From Clostridia bacterium (GTDB taxonomy: Bacteria > Bacillota_A > Clostridia > Christensenellales > Aristaeellaceae): a DNA stretch of 18,721 nucleotides. The notes under the pieces are model-generated. The model ran no database searches. It had not been told where the DNA came from and saw nothing but the letters and a program-made list of their open reading frames with translations. Below are positions 1 to 8,240 of this stretch, piece after piece. A program made the position numbers and the translations under genes. Every line of letters begins with the position of its first letter. Position 1 is the stretch's first letter. The DNA is taken from assembly GCA_009783365.1 (NCBI GenBank), contig WRHG01000011.1, positions 1 to 18,721 of the forward strand. The letters run 5' to 3'.

Positions 1-18
1 ACGGCATATTGGCAATAG

Positions 19-38
19 CAGCGCTATAGTAAGCGCTG
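19..38 (-). other. Small hairpin across the nadE stop codon
   Basis: A perfect 7-bp stem (CAGCGCT at 19-25, AGCGCTG at 32-38) with a 6-nt loop encloses the TAG stop of nadE. On the minus strand it is not followed by a T-run within the window, so it is not a normal intrinsic terminator. It may be a 3'-end structure or chance. Confidence 0.25.
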
Positions 39-1925
39 AAGGATACCGGCGCCCATATCTCCGGGCATGCGTAAGCCCCCCCTGGGGGATAGCCCGATAC
101 TTCCCACCATGGGGCCGTCAGGCGAGCAATTCCGCTTAAACTGCTGGGTGAAGAACCTGCGGATGAAAACGGAAAGCTGCGCCTGTATCTTTTCCGCCGG
201 ATAAACCCCCTCGAATGCCTGTTCCGCCAGCCATTGCAGGCGGGCCGACCCGCTGCCTCCGTCTAGCATGTGGTAGAGGAAGAAGTCGTGGAGGGCATAG
301 TCTCCCAGGATTTCCTCCGTTCGCTGGCTCGACTCCGCGTCCTTCGCGACGGGCAGTAACTCCGGGCTGATGGGCGTATCCGCGATGTCCGCGCAAATAC
401 GCCGTATTGGTTCTTCAAAATCCCTTTCCGCCAGATATCGCACCAGGGCTTTCGCCAGCGTCTTCGTTACGGAACAGTTCACGTTGTACATGCTCATATG
501 GTCCCCGTTATAGGTACAAAACCCCAGGGCCAGCTCGCTCATATCCCCTGTACCCAGCACAATGCCGGAACACTGGTTGGCGATATCCATCAGAATCTGG
601 GTACGCTCCCGAGCCTGGCTGTTCTCATAGGTCACATCATAGGTTTCCGGGTCATGGCCGATATCCTGAAAATGCTGTAAAACCGCTTCTTTAATAGGTA
701 TCTCCCGCATAGAGACCTTTAGGGCTTCCATGAGGGCGCTTCCATTGGTTCTTGTGCGTTTTCCCGTGCCCATGCCCGGCATGCTGATCCCATGAATGCC
801 CGAGCGTGGAGTTCCCAGTATGTCAAAAGCCTTTACGGCGATTAACATGGCCAGCGTGCTGTCCAATCCGCCGGAAACGCCAATGACCAAATCCCGGCAG
901 TGAATGGCCTCGAGCCTGGATACCAGCCCCATGGTCTGAATATCGGCGATCTCCCGCAGCTGGCTTTCCTTCTGATCCCCTTCCGGTACAAAAGGCAGGG
1001 GGTTTGGCTTTCGGCGCAGAGGCAAGGGGAGCTTCTTCTCCCTGGGTTCCATAGGCACGCGCAGCATCCGCGCCTCTTGCCCCGCTGTTCTCTGGAAATA
1101 TTCCCTATTGCGCTGGCGCCGGTAACGAAGCCGCTGCACATCGATATCGGCAATGATCTCGCATCCCTCCATCGAAAAGCGCGATCCCTCCGCCAGAACA
1201 CGGCCGTCTTCAAATATCCCTGTATACCCGCAGAATACCAGGTCACTGGTGCTTTCCCCGAACCCCGCGTTTGCGCAGGCATAACCAGCCTGAAGCCGGG
1301 CGCTGTGCCGGGCCGGCATCTCCCTGAAGGTTGCATGCTTTCCCGCCAGGGCATTCGAAGCGCTGGGATTGAGTATGATATCGGCCGCGCCATAGCGGCT
1401 GCTGGGAGGCACGGGGGCCCATAAATCCTCGCAGATCTCCACAGCGAGAGTAAAGGAACCCATGTCAAAAAGGAGCGCCGGCGCGAAGGGTATCTCCATA
1501 TCTTGAAGAGCCGCGCTTCCCTGGGCGCCTGCACCGCTTACAAACCAGCGGGACTCCTCAAATCCGCCGCCATCCGTCAGATATATCTTGGGGACGATAC
1601 CCCGTATCCGCCCTCCCTGTATCACCGCCGCACAGTTATAGAGCCGGCCCTCCACTGTCAGAGGAAGACCAACCACCGCCGCCATGGATCCTGCCTTCTC
1701 CGCCAAGCGTAGCAGCGCCTCCAGCGCGCTTTGCTGGAGCGATGGATGCAATAGCAGATCCCCAAGGGTATAACCGGTCAGGCACAGCTCCGGGAATACC
1801 GCCGCTTCCACGCCTTGGGCCTGAAGGCGCCGCATTGCCTCAAGGAGTTCCTTTTCGTTCTTTGCCACATCCCCCAGATACACCCGTATGCTGGCGGCGG
1901 CAATCCGTGCAAAGCCATGTTTCAT
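24..1925 (-). CDS. nadE: Glutamine-dependent NAD+ synthetase
   Basis: It makes NAD+ from nicotinate adenine dinucleotide, ATP and glutamine in the cytoplasm, the last step of NAD synthesis. At 633 aa it is the long two-domain form. The N-terminal nitrilase-type glutaminase domain (about 1-270) has the triad Glu46 (PELCLTGYT), Lys113 (VPKIYL) and Cys165 (EICEDLW). The C-terminal synthetase domain has the PP-loop SGGLDST starting at Ser351 and a GTGDMSELALG segment. The protein ends in a normal C-terminus, so the gene looks complete. The ATG at 1925 has a GGGGAG Shine-Dalgarno about 8 nt upstream. The NYN/LOTUS gene ends 55 bp upstream with no terminator between, so the two are probably cotranscribed. 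The function is well supported by both domains; no regulator site is visible. Confidence 0.97.
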   Translation of the reverse strand: MKHGFARIAAASIRVYLGDVAKNEKELLEAMRRLQAQGVEAAVFPELCLTGYTLGDLLLHPSLQQSALEALLRLAEKAGSMAAVVGLPLTVEGRLYNCAAVIQGGRIRGIVPKIYLTDGGGFEESRWFVSGAGAQGSAALQDMEIPFAPALLFDMGSFTLAVEICEDLWAPVPPSSRYGAADIILNPSASNALAGKHATFREMPARHSARLQAGYACANAGFGESTSDLVFCGYTGIFEDGRVLAEGSRFSMEGCEIIADIDVQRLRYRRQRNREYFQRTAGQEARMLRVPMEPREKKLPLPLRRKPNPLPFVPEGDQKESQLREIADIQTMGLVSRLEAIHCRDLVIGVSGGLDSTLAMLIAVKAFDILGTPRSGIHGISMPGMGTGKRTRTNGSALMEALKVSMREIPIKEAVLQHFQDIGHDPETYDVTYENSQARERTQILMDIANQCSGIVLGTGDMSELALGFCTYNGDHMSMYNVNCSVTKTLAKALVRYLAERDFEEPIRRICADIADTPISPELLPVAKDAESSQRTEEILGDYALHDFFLYHMLDGGSGSARLQWLAEQAFEGVYPAEKIQAQLSVFIRRFFTQQFKRNCSPDGPMVGSIGLSPRGGLRMPGDMGAGILQRLL

Positions 1926-1980
1926 GGATGCTCTCCCCCATCAGGCAAGCCGCCGCCTGCATGGTTTGTTCCTTTTTTAA

Positions 1981-2979
1981 TCAAGGAACTTTTATAAGCA
2001 TGGTTTTTTGCTCATCCATTTCCACTTCCAGCAGCCTGTCTTTTTCCAGGGCTTTCAGCACATCGCTAAAACGCTTGTACCCCAGTGTTCGTTCTGCGAA
2101 ATCCGGATAAGAGGCTTGAATGTCCGCTTTTAAAATACTGGGATTAATCCGATCAAACCCATCCTCTTTATAGTGCTGAAGCTGCTCCCGAAAGGCGTCC
2201 TTCCAGTTTTCCCGCGTAAGCTGGAGCGCGGTTTCCTTGCTGCTTGTCTGCCCAAGGGATACCATTACGTTGAAGTTGTCATTGCGTATGCGCAGGCTGC
2301 CGAATTTCTGGCTTAACTTGTCCAGTACCTTCAGGAAGGTGGCGCAGCCATAAGCTTTTTCGTTGAAATCCGGCCTCAGGCGAAGCAGCACGCCCTTCAG
2401 TTCGCTGGCATAGAGCTCGTCTTTGTCGGATTGCTCCTCCAAAATGCTCACAATGAGCTTATTGACCTCCTGTTCGTCCAGTGGTTCCTTATCCCCATTC
2501 GTCTTCTTTTTTTCCAAGGACTTACGGGTACGAACGCCTACGTTTTCTAAAAATTGAAATTCATTGCAGGCGTTGATGAATATATTGCTGGCAGCCTCGC
2601 TGCGGCTGATGCCCAGCACAAATTTTCCCATGCTCTTGAGCCGCCCCACCAGGGGTGTGTAGTCACTGTCGCCGGACACAATGCAGACACTATCGATGAG
2701 GTCGTTGGTATAGGCCACCTCCAGCGCGTCGATCACCAGCAGAATATCCGCGTTGTTCTTCTGGCTGATGCCGTAGCGCAGGCTGGGTACCACGGTAAAT
2801 GTGTTAGAAAGCAACACTTCCTTCAAATCGCTGTACTGGTCTGTATAGCCGTAGACCTTGCCGAGTAAAATATCGCCGCGTATTTTCACTTTTTCCAACA
2901 CGCTCAGCAGTGTGGACACCTTAGCGCCGCAATTCTCCAAATCCACAAACAAGGCAAAACGGGAGGTACTCAGATTCAT
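1981..2979 (-). CDS. NYN-domain putative RNase with two OST-HTH (LOTUS) domains
   Basis: Residues 1-145 form an NYN (PIN-like, LabA/DUF88-type) domain. Acidic residues expected for a metal-dependent nuclease are in place: Asp13 and Asn16 in VDLEN, Asp78 and Asp84 in NADILLVIDALE, and Asp104/Asp106 in SGDSDYTPL. A charged linker (about 150-170) leads to two winged-helix OST-HTH units, about 170-242 and 257-332, each with an aromatic/Gly turn followed by F..VL(D/K). OST-HTH/LOTUS domains are known RNA-binding modules, so the protein is inferred to bind and perhaps cut RNA. The track start is a GTG at 2982; I prefer the adjacent ATG at 2979. Its Shine-Dalgarno is weak (AAAGAAG), suggesting modest expression. 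It lies downstream of a terminator/promoter pair and upstream of nadE. Substrate unknown. Confidence 0.88.
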   Translation of the reverse strand: MNLSTSRFALFVDLENCGAKVSTLLSVLEKVKIRGDILLGKVYGYTDQYSDLKEVLLSNTFTVVPSLRYGISQKNNADILLVIDALEVAYTNDLIDSVCIVSGDSDYTPLVGRLKSMGKFVLGISRSEAASNIFINACNEFQFLENVGVRTRKSLEKKKTNGDKEPLDEQEVNKLIVSILEEQSDKDELYASELKGVLLRLRPDFNEKAYGCATFLKVLDKLSQKFGSLRIRNDNFNVMVSLGQTSSKETALQLTRENWKDAFREQLQHYKEDGFDRINPSILKADIQASYPDFAERTLGYKRFSDVLKALEKDRLLEVEMDEQKTMLIKVP

Positions 2980-3078
2980 CACTTCTTTCTATGCGGGCTG
3001 AACCCACTTTTACGCTGGATTCGCCCGGTGGTCGCAGATCGCTTTCATGCTCAACCGGATAGGGAAACGGATTGACTT

Positions 3079-3107
3079 AGTATACCCTAAAAAAGTCCTG
3101 GGAACAA
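3079..3107 (-). promoter_or_regulatory. Probable sigma-A promoter of the NYN/LOTUS-nadE unit
   Basis: On the minus strand a -10 TATACT (3079-3084) lies 17 nt from a partial -35 TTGTTC (3102-3107). It sits just downstream of the unknown secreted gene and overlaps the intrinsic terminator there. The -35 matches TTGACA in three of six positions, so only the -10 is strong. The leader to the NYN start would be about 95 nt. Confidence 0.45.
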
Positions 3108-3115
3108 CAGGAACT
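3089..3115 (-). terminator. Intrinsic terminator of the prfC-typA-secreted protein unit
   Basis: Starting in the stop codon of the upstream gene, the minus strand forms a stem AGT(T)CCTG / CAGGACT with one bulged T and a 7-nt loop, followed directly by six T residues (3089-3094). This is a compact Rho-independent terminator placed where the operon should end. Confidence 0.75.
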
Positions 3116-4611
3116 CAGTCTTCCGTCTGGTCCGCGCCCAACTCCTGAAAAGGCGCGGCAATTCCCAGTAGTTCCAAAAGTTCCATCACGCCCGGAGATT
3201 CCAAGATTTCCGGTATGCCCATGGATTCCCAGAGACCTGTATAAACCGCGAATTCGATGATGTCCCCCAAGACAGCAGTGGGCATTTCCAAGACCACGGG
3301 CGTAAGGGACAGGGCCAGCGTGGGCAGGTAACGTTCCTGGTACTCAGCCATGCTTCCTTCGTTGAGGGAAAAGAAATCTTCCTGTGGATAGGCTTTTTCC
3401 ACAAATACACCGTGATCCGTTTCCGTTACAGCCGCGTCATAGTGCAGGAAAAGGGCTGGTTTTCCTGTGACGGGATGCAGCCAGTCCACATCCAGGTTAA
3501 AACAATGGGGCAGTTCCGCATGATCCTTCTTCCATTGGAAAACGAAGTCCAATGGCGGAAATGATTCCTCCAACCCGGTTCCGCCGATGGCAAGGCTCGC
3601 TCTGCCGGTTCCCTGGGTGTCCCCGTTCCATGGAAGCCCTTCGATATTCACAAGGATGGACAAGAGGCTTTCCCCATCCTGGATTACCGCAAGCTCGGCC
3701 AGAAGCAGGGCGCCGCCGGCGGATGGTTCCCAGCGATATACGCAGGTAAGCTCCTGTTCCTCCTTGCCGGGCAGCGCAAGGGTAAACGCGAAGGATCCAT
3801 CCTCGCCGCATTCTTCCTCATAGAGGGTTCTTCCGCCCAGTACGAAAGCCATGCGCCCTTCTTCCACGGAGACGGTCATGCCCTCCATGCGGGGATCCAG
3901 ATCATCCAGATAATCCTCCAGGGAGCTTAAAAAGACCAGGACAGATTCCGCGGCGCTCATATCCGTCAGCAGGCAGGTGAAGAAAAAGGATACCCGGTCA
4001 TAATAGGTATCGTCGGTCACGTACCTGTTCATCTGTTGGCAAAGAGCGCGCAAGGATTCAATAGAAACAGTCCGGGTCTCCTTGCTGTCCAGCGCGTCAT
4101 GAAGAGAACCGTAGTAACTGTCCCACACGTAATATGCGGCTTCCGGGTACAAAAGCAGGGCGATGTGCTGGGTCGGCAGGTCTGTATAGTAGTATAGCTT
4201 ATACATGAACTGGAAGAAGTTATGCATCTGGAAATGAATGCTTTCATTACGGAAAGCGGGACTGACTAAATATCGGTAACTATGGTAGCCGTCATAGATA
4301 AAAGGGATTCTGACCACATCATTTACGTACAAACCGCCGTTGAAATAGATCCGGTTGATTGGTTTTCCAAAGTCGATGGTGTCAAGCGCGCCCTTTAGGC
4401 TCAGCTTTTGCAGGAACTCCTCCCAGGCTTTCATGCCGGTGACATCTCCGGGAAAACCGTCTGCGCGCAGGCCCAAACGAAGGTTTATCTCCGAATGGAT
4501 CGCCTGGGAGTCAAGCGGGATGTATGTGGAGGATTCCGTTTGCGCGGCAAGAGGTAACAAACATAGACAGATCAGCATCGATAGGATCCTCGGGAAAAAC
4601 CGTTTTTTCAT
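3115..4611 (-). CDS. Secreted protein of unknown function, coupled to typA
   Basis: I do not recognise a family. The 498-aa product begins with a signal peptide: MKKR, a hydrophobic core to about residue 22 and an LAAQ-type cleavage region. No lipobox and no later membrane helix are evident. The first half is rich in aromatic residues (for example YKLYYYTD and YYVWDSYYGSL) and looks helical. The middle (about 255-400) looks beta-rich, with alternating hydrophobic and acidic residues such as MAFVLGGRTLYEEECGED. The end is acidic and Leu-rich. Its ATG overlaps the typA stop as ATGA, with GGAGG inside the end of typA, so translation is coupled. An intrinsic terminator follows its stop. An exported, perhaps wall-facing role is inferred from the signal peptide only. 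Confidence 0.85.
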   Translation of the reverse strand: MKKRFFPRILSMLICLCLLPLAAQTESSTYIPLDSQAIHSEINLRLGLRADGFPGDVTGMKAWEEFLQKLSLKGALDTIDFGKPINRIYFNGGLYVNDVVRIPFIYDGYHSYRYLVSPAFRNESIHFQMHNFFQFMYKLYYYTDLPTQHIALLLYPEAAYYVWDSYYGSLHDALDSKETRTVSIESLRALCQQMNRYVTDDTYYDRVSFFFTCLLTDMSAAESVLVFLSSLEDYLDDLDPRMEGMTVSVEEGRMAFVLGGRTLYEEECGEDGSFAFTLALPGKEEQELTCVYRWEPSAGGALLLAELAVIQDGESLLSILVNIEGLPWNGDTQGTGRASLAIGGTGLEESFPPLDFVFQWKKDHAELPHCFNLDVDWLHPVTGKPALFLHYDAAVTETDHGVFVEKAYPQEDFFSLNEGSMAEYQERYLPTLALSLTPVVLEMPTAVLGDIIEFAVYTGLWESMGIPEILESPGVMELLELLGIAAPFQELGADQTED

Positions 4612-6458
4612 GGAGTATCCTCCTTTGCCGCCAATGTTTGCCTGTTCCTGTGGGCTGCACGGGCGCGTTCTTCGTGGCTCAACTCCCGCTTGCGCATACG
4701 CAGGCTCTTGGGAGTGATTTCCAGCAGTTCATCGTCGTCTATGAATTCCAGGCACTCTTCCAGCGTGAGGGGGTGGACGCTTACCAGATGAAGGCTGTCC
4801 TCGCTGGCGGCGGCGTTGCGCATGTTTGTGACGTGCTTTTGCTTGCAGACGTTCACCGCCAGGTCGCTTGGCCGGGCGTTTTGCCCGCAAATCATGCCTC
4901 GGTACACCGACGTTCCGGGCCCGATGAACAGAGTGCCCCGTTCTTGCGCATAAAACAAGCCGTAGTTCGTAGCATCCCCGTCCTCAAAGCATACCAGCGC
5001 CCCCATGGTCCGGTGAGGGATATCGCCCTTCACCGGCTCGTACCGCTCAAAGACGGCGCTCATCACGCCCTCTCCCCGTGTGTCGGTCATGAACTCACCG
5101 CGGTAGCCAAAAAGACCGCGGGATGGCACCAAGAATTCCAGCCGTACCCGATCCTCGCCATGCATGCCCTCCAGCACGCCGCGGCGCCGGCCTATTTTTT
5201 CAATCACCGCGCCCGCAAAAGCCCGCGGTACATCCGCCACCATCCGCTCCATCGGTTCGCAGGCGGCTCCATTCAACTCTTTGTACAATACCTGAGGTTT
5301 GCTTACCTGAAACTCGTAGCCCTGGCGGCGCATGTTTTCGATGAGGATGCTCAGATGGAGCTCGCCCCGGCCGCGAACCTCAAAAGAGTCAGGCAGCTCC
5401 GTTTCATTAACTCTGAGGCTTACATCCGTTTGAAGTTCGCGCATCAGCCTGGCCCGGAGATGGCGGCTGGTCACATAGTCCCCTTCTCTGCCCGCGAAGG
5501 GGCTGTTATTCACGCTGAAGGTCATGGTCACAGTCGGCTCGGATATGCTTACAAAGGGCAGGGGCTCCACCATTTCAGGGGTACAGACCGTATCCCCGAT
5601 GGACAACTCCTCCATACCGGACAGGGCTACGATGTCGCCCATGGTCACTTCTGTGGCGGGCAGTCGCTTAAGCCCGTCAAAACTGTACAGGGCGGACAGC
5701 CGGAAGGGCGCGCTGGACATCCCCGTATGGTAATTGGTTTTCACCGCAGTCATGCCTTCGATGAGCTTTCCTCGGGTGATGCGCCCAATACCGATGCGGC
5801 CCACGTACTCGTTGTAATCGATGGTGGAGATCAGCGCCTGGGCGGGGCCCTCCATATCCCCTTCCGGTGCGGGAATGTATTCCATAATGGCCTCAAAGAG
5901 CGGCTGCATATCCTTTCCCTCCTGAGCCGGATCCAGGGTGGCTACGCCTTTGCGGGCGGAGGTATAAAGGATGGGCTTGTCGATGGCTGTTTCATCCGCG
6001 CCCAGTTCGATAAACAGATCCAGCACCTCACCTAAAACCTCCTCCGGGCGGGCATCGGGCCTGTCTATTTTATTCACCACCACCAGTACCGGCAGTTTGA
6101 GGGTCAGGGCTTTTTTGAGAACAAAGCGGGTCTGGGGCATGGGGCCCTCAAAGCTGTCTACCAGCAACAATACGCCGTCTACCATCTTCAGTACCCGTTC
6201 CACCTCGCCGCTGAAATCGGCGTGTCCCGGTGTGTCCACGATGTTGATCTTGGCATTTCCATAATGAACAGCTGTGTTTTTGGCCAGAATGGTGATGCCT
6301 CGTTCCCGCTCGATGTCGTTAGAGTCCATCACCCGTTCGACCACCTGCTGATTCTCCCGAAAAACGCCTCCCTGCTTGAGCAACTCATCCACCAAGGTGG
6401 TTTTGCCGTGATCCACATGCGCGATGATGGCAATGTTGCGTATATCGTTGCGAACCAT
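4608..6458 (-). CDS. typA: Translational GTPase TypA/BipA
   Basis: This ribosome-binding GTPase of the EF-G group is known in other bacteria for roles in stress and cold adaptation and 50S assembly. The 616-aa product has G1 AHVDHGKT (13-20), G2 RGIT (53-56), G3 DTPGH (75-79), G4 NKID (129-132) and a G5 TSARKG. Family segments such as RGRGELHLSILIENMRR and the TypA C-terminal domain (FIGPGTSVYRGMICG region) follow. Length is normal. The open frame extends to 6590, but that would overlap prfC by over 100 bp; the ATG at 6458 (MVRNDIRN) matches family starts and has AAAGGA 8 nt upstream. It follows prfC by 13 nt and is coupled to the secreted protein gene by an ATGA overlap. Confidence 0.97.
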   Translation of the reverse strand: MVRNDIRNIAIIAHVDHGKTTLVDELLKQGGVFRENQQVVERVMDSNDIERERGITILAKNTAVHYGNAKINIVDTPGHADFSGEVERVLKMVDGVLLLVDSFEGPMPQTRFVLKKALTLKLPVLVVVNKIDRPDARPEEVLGEVLDLFIELGADETAIDKPILYTSARKGVATLDPAQEGKDMQPLFEAIMEYIPAPEGDMEGPAQALISTIDYNEYVGRIGIGRITRGKLIEGMTAVKTNYHTGMSSAPFRLSALYSFDGLKRLPATEVTMGDIVALSGMEELSIGDTVCTPEMVEPLPFVSISEPTVTMTFSVNNSPFAGREGDYVTSRHLRARLMRELQTDVSLRVNETELPDSFEVRGRGELHLSILIENMRRQGYEFQVSKPQVLYKELNGAACEPMERMVADVPRAFAGAVIEKIGRRRGVLEGMHGEDRVRLEFLVPSRGLFGYRGEFMTDTRGEGVMSAVFERYEPVKGDIPHRTMGALVCFEDGDATNYGLFYAQERGTLFIGPGTSVYRGMICGQNARPSDLAVNVCKQKHVTNMRNAAASEDSLHLVSVHPLTLEECLEFIDDDELLEITPKSLRMRKRELSHEERARAAHRNRQTLAAKEDTP

Positions 6459-6466
6459 TAATTCAA

Positions 6467-6472
6467 TCCTTT
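6467..6472 (-). promoter_or_regulatory. typA: Ribosome binding site deciding the typA start
   Basis: AAAGGA on the minus strand, 8 nt before the ATG at 6458. It overlaps the last base of the prfC stop codon and supports the shorter typA start. Confidence 0.7.
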
Positions 6473-8094
6473 CATTCGTAAACCGCGGGGGAAGTTGTTT
6501 CCTGCAACGCCAAGCCGGGGTTGTTTTCGATGGCCAGACGGATGGACCATTCATTCTCAAAGAGCAGAATCTCCCGTTCCCGATTGTCAAAGGCGCGTCC
6601 GCTGGTGGAAGTCAGCTTCAATTGATCGGTGGCAACGGGGCTGTGCACCACCCAGCGTACATAGCGAAAGGGCAGTTGGTCCATCAGCATTGCACAACCG
6701 TACTCGGTTTTAAGACGATGCTCCAGCACCTCGAACTGGAGCATGCCCACCACGCCCACCAAAAACTCCTCCCGTCCGGTTTCCGTGCGGCGGAAGGTCT
6801 GGATGGCGCCCTCCTCCGCCAACTGCCATATACCTTTTAAAAACTGTTTTCGTTTCATGCTGTCTTCGGGCCGTACTCTGGCAAAATGCTCCGGCGCGAA
6901 GATGGGTATGGAACGAAAGCGCAGCTTGGGGCCGCTGCTAAGGCTGTCGCCCAGGCGGAAACAGCCGGGGTCGAACAGTCCGATGATATCCCCGGCAAAG
7001 GCCGTTTCAACGCCCTCTCGCTCATCCGCCATAAACTGCTGTGGCTGCTTCAGCTGCATCTGTTTCCCGGTGCCGCTGTGATACACGGTCATCCCCTTTT
7101 CGAACCGGCCGCTTACCACGCGCACAAAAGCGAGTCGATCCCGATGGGCAGGGTTCATGTTGGCTTGGATTTTAAAAATGAAACCGCTGAAATAGTCCTC
7201 CGAGGGCAAGATCTCACCGATATCGCTCACGCGCGGCAGAGGCGGCGGCGTGACGGACAGGAAGGCTTCCAGGAATGGCTCCACGCCAAAATTGGTCACC
7301 GCCGAACCGAAGAATAGAGGCGTTAATTGCCCGTTTCGTACAGCTTCCCTGTCAAATGAATCCCCGGCTACGTCCAACAGCTCAATTTCATCCCGCAGGC
7401 GATTACGGTAATGGGCCGTCAGAGCGAGTTCCGCTTCCCGACTGTGAAGGGGAATGCTCCTTTCTTTAGCCATGCTCATGCCATGGTTACCACCGCTGTA
7501 CAGCAGCACCTCTTCGCTTTCCCTTCGATACACGCCCTGAAAATCTCCGTCCACGCCAATGGGCCAGTTCATGGGACATGCGCGTATGCCCAGCACACGT
7601 TCCAACTCGTCCATCAGCATGAACGGATCTTTGCCGGCCCGGTCCATCTTGTTAACGAATGTGAAAATAGGGATGTTACGCATGCGGCATACTTTAAAAA
7701 GCTTGATGGTCTGCTCCTCCACGCCTTTGGCCGCGTCGATGAGCATCACGGCAGCGTCCACCGCCACCAGTACCCGATAGGTGTCTTCGCTGAAATCCTG
7801 ATGGCCCGGAGTGTCCAGAATGGTTAGGCGGAATCCTTCGTATTCGAACTGCATGGCGCTGGAAGTAACGCTGATTCCACGTTGTTTCTCGATTTCCATC
7901 CAGTCGCTGGTGGCATGCCGCTCGGCTTTGCGGGCCTTTACGCTGCCTGCCTGTCGGATGGCTCCGCCATAGAGCAGTAGCTTTTCCGTCAGGGTGGTTT
8001 TGCCCGCGTCCGGGTGGCTGATGATGGCAAAGGTGCGACGGCGATTGATTTCATAACATGCATTCGGGGCTTCCGTGGTTTGGGTCGGGGTCAT
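6472..8094 (-). CDS. prfC: Peptide chain release factor 3 (RF3)
   Basis: RF3 is the GTPase that removes RF1 or RF2 from the ribosome after peptide release and takes part in post-transfer quality control. The 540-aa product has G1 SHPDAGKTT (26-34), G2 QRGISV (71-76), G3 DTPGH (94-98) and G4 NKMD (148-151). RF3-specific segments include KARKAERHATSDWMEIEKQR, FRLTILDTPGHQDFSEDTYR and the MLQFEVLEHRLK region. Length fits the family (about 525-540). The ATG at 8094 is preceded by GGAGGA about 10 nt upstream. It is the first gene of the prfC-typA-secreted protein unit, with a consensus promoter about 60 bp upstream. Absence of tRNA-mimic domains and the RF3-type G1 separate it from EF-G. Confidence 0.97.
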   Translation of the reverse strand: MTPTQTTEAPNACYEINRRRTFAIISHPDAGKTTLTEKLLLYGGAIRQAGSVKARKAERHATSDWMEIEKQRGISVTSSAMQFEYEGFRLTILDTPGHQDFSEDTYRVLVAVDAAVMLIDAAKGVEEQTIKLFKVCRMRNIPIFTFVNKMDRAGKDPFMLMDELERVLGIRACPMNWPIGVDGDFQGVYRRESEEVLLYSGGNHGMSMAKERSIPLHSREAELALTAHYRNRLRDEIELLDVAGDSFDREAVRNGQLTPLFFGSAVTNFGVEPFLEAFLSVTPPPLPRVSDIGEILPSEDYFSGFIFKIQANMNPAHRDRLAFVRVVSGRFEKGMTVYHSGTGKQMQLKQPQQFMADEREGVETAFAGDIIGLFDPGCFRLGDSLSSGPKLRFRSIPIFAPEHFARVRPEDSMKRKQFLKGIWQLAEEGAIQTFRRTETGREEFLVGVVGMLQFEVLEHRLKTEYGCAMLMDQLPFRYVRWVVHSPVATDQLKLTSTSGRAFDNREREILLFENEWSIRLAIENNPGLALQETTSPAVYE

Positions 8095-8152
8095 TGGGGC
8101 CGGTTCCTCCGCTTCGCGCTAAAGGCTGAAATAGAAAGGTAATAAACAAATT

Positions 8153-8182
8153 ATTGTACAATGATGAAAGGAAGGCTGTCAA
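8153..8182 (-). promoter_or_regulatory. Sigma-A promoter of the prfC operon
   Basis: A perfect -35 TTGACA (8177-8182, minus strand) is separated by 18 nt from -10 TACAAT (8153-8158). The start point would be near 8146, leaving a leader of about 50 nt before prfC. It lies between the rnpB terminator and prfC. Confidence 0.8.
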
Positions 8183-8213
8183 CTTAAAAGTGGGGTTCGG
8201 TTTCTGCTCCCAT

Positions 8214-8237
8214 ATAAAAAGTGGCGAAACGCCACTT
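8214..8237 (-). terminator. Intrinsic terminator of rnpB
   Basis: On the minus strand AAGTGGCG and CGCCACTT form an 8-bp perfect stem with a TTT loop (8219-8237), followed by a T-run at 8216-8220 and then TATATG. It directly follows the 3' end of the RNase P RNA. Confidence 0.85.
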
Positions 8238-8240
8238 CAA

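Noticed and set aside
842..1534. A 230-aa open frame on the minus strand
   Set aside because: It is an alternate frame inside nadE, rich in Arg, Trp and Cys, without a family signature; the nadE motifs occupy the other frame.
4524..6035. A 503-aa open frame on the plus strand
   Set aside because: It lies antisense to the well-supported typA gene and the start of the secreted protein gene, has no family motifs, and is the kind of shadow frame expected in GC-rich coding DNA.
6459..6590. N-terminal extension of typA by 44 residues
   Set aside because: It would overlap prfC by 119 bp, is unlike TypA starts, and the internal ATG has a proper Shine-Dalgarno.
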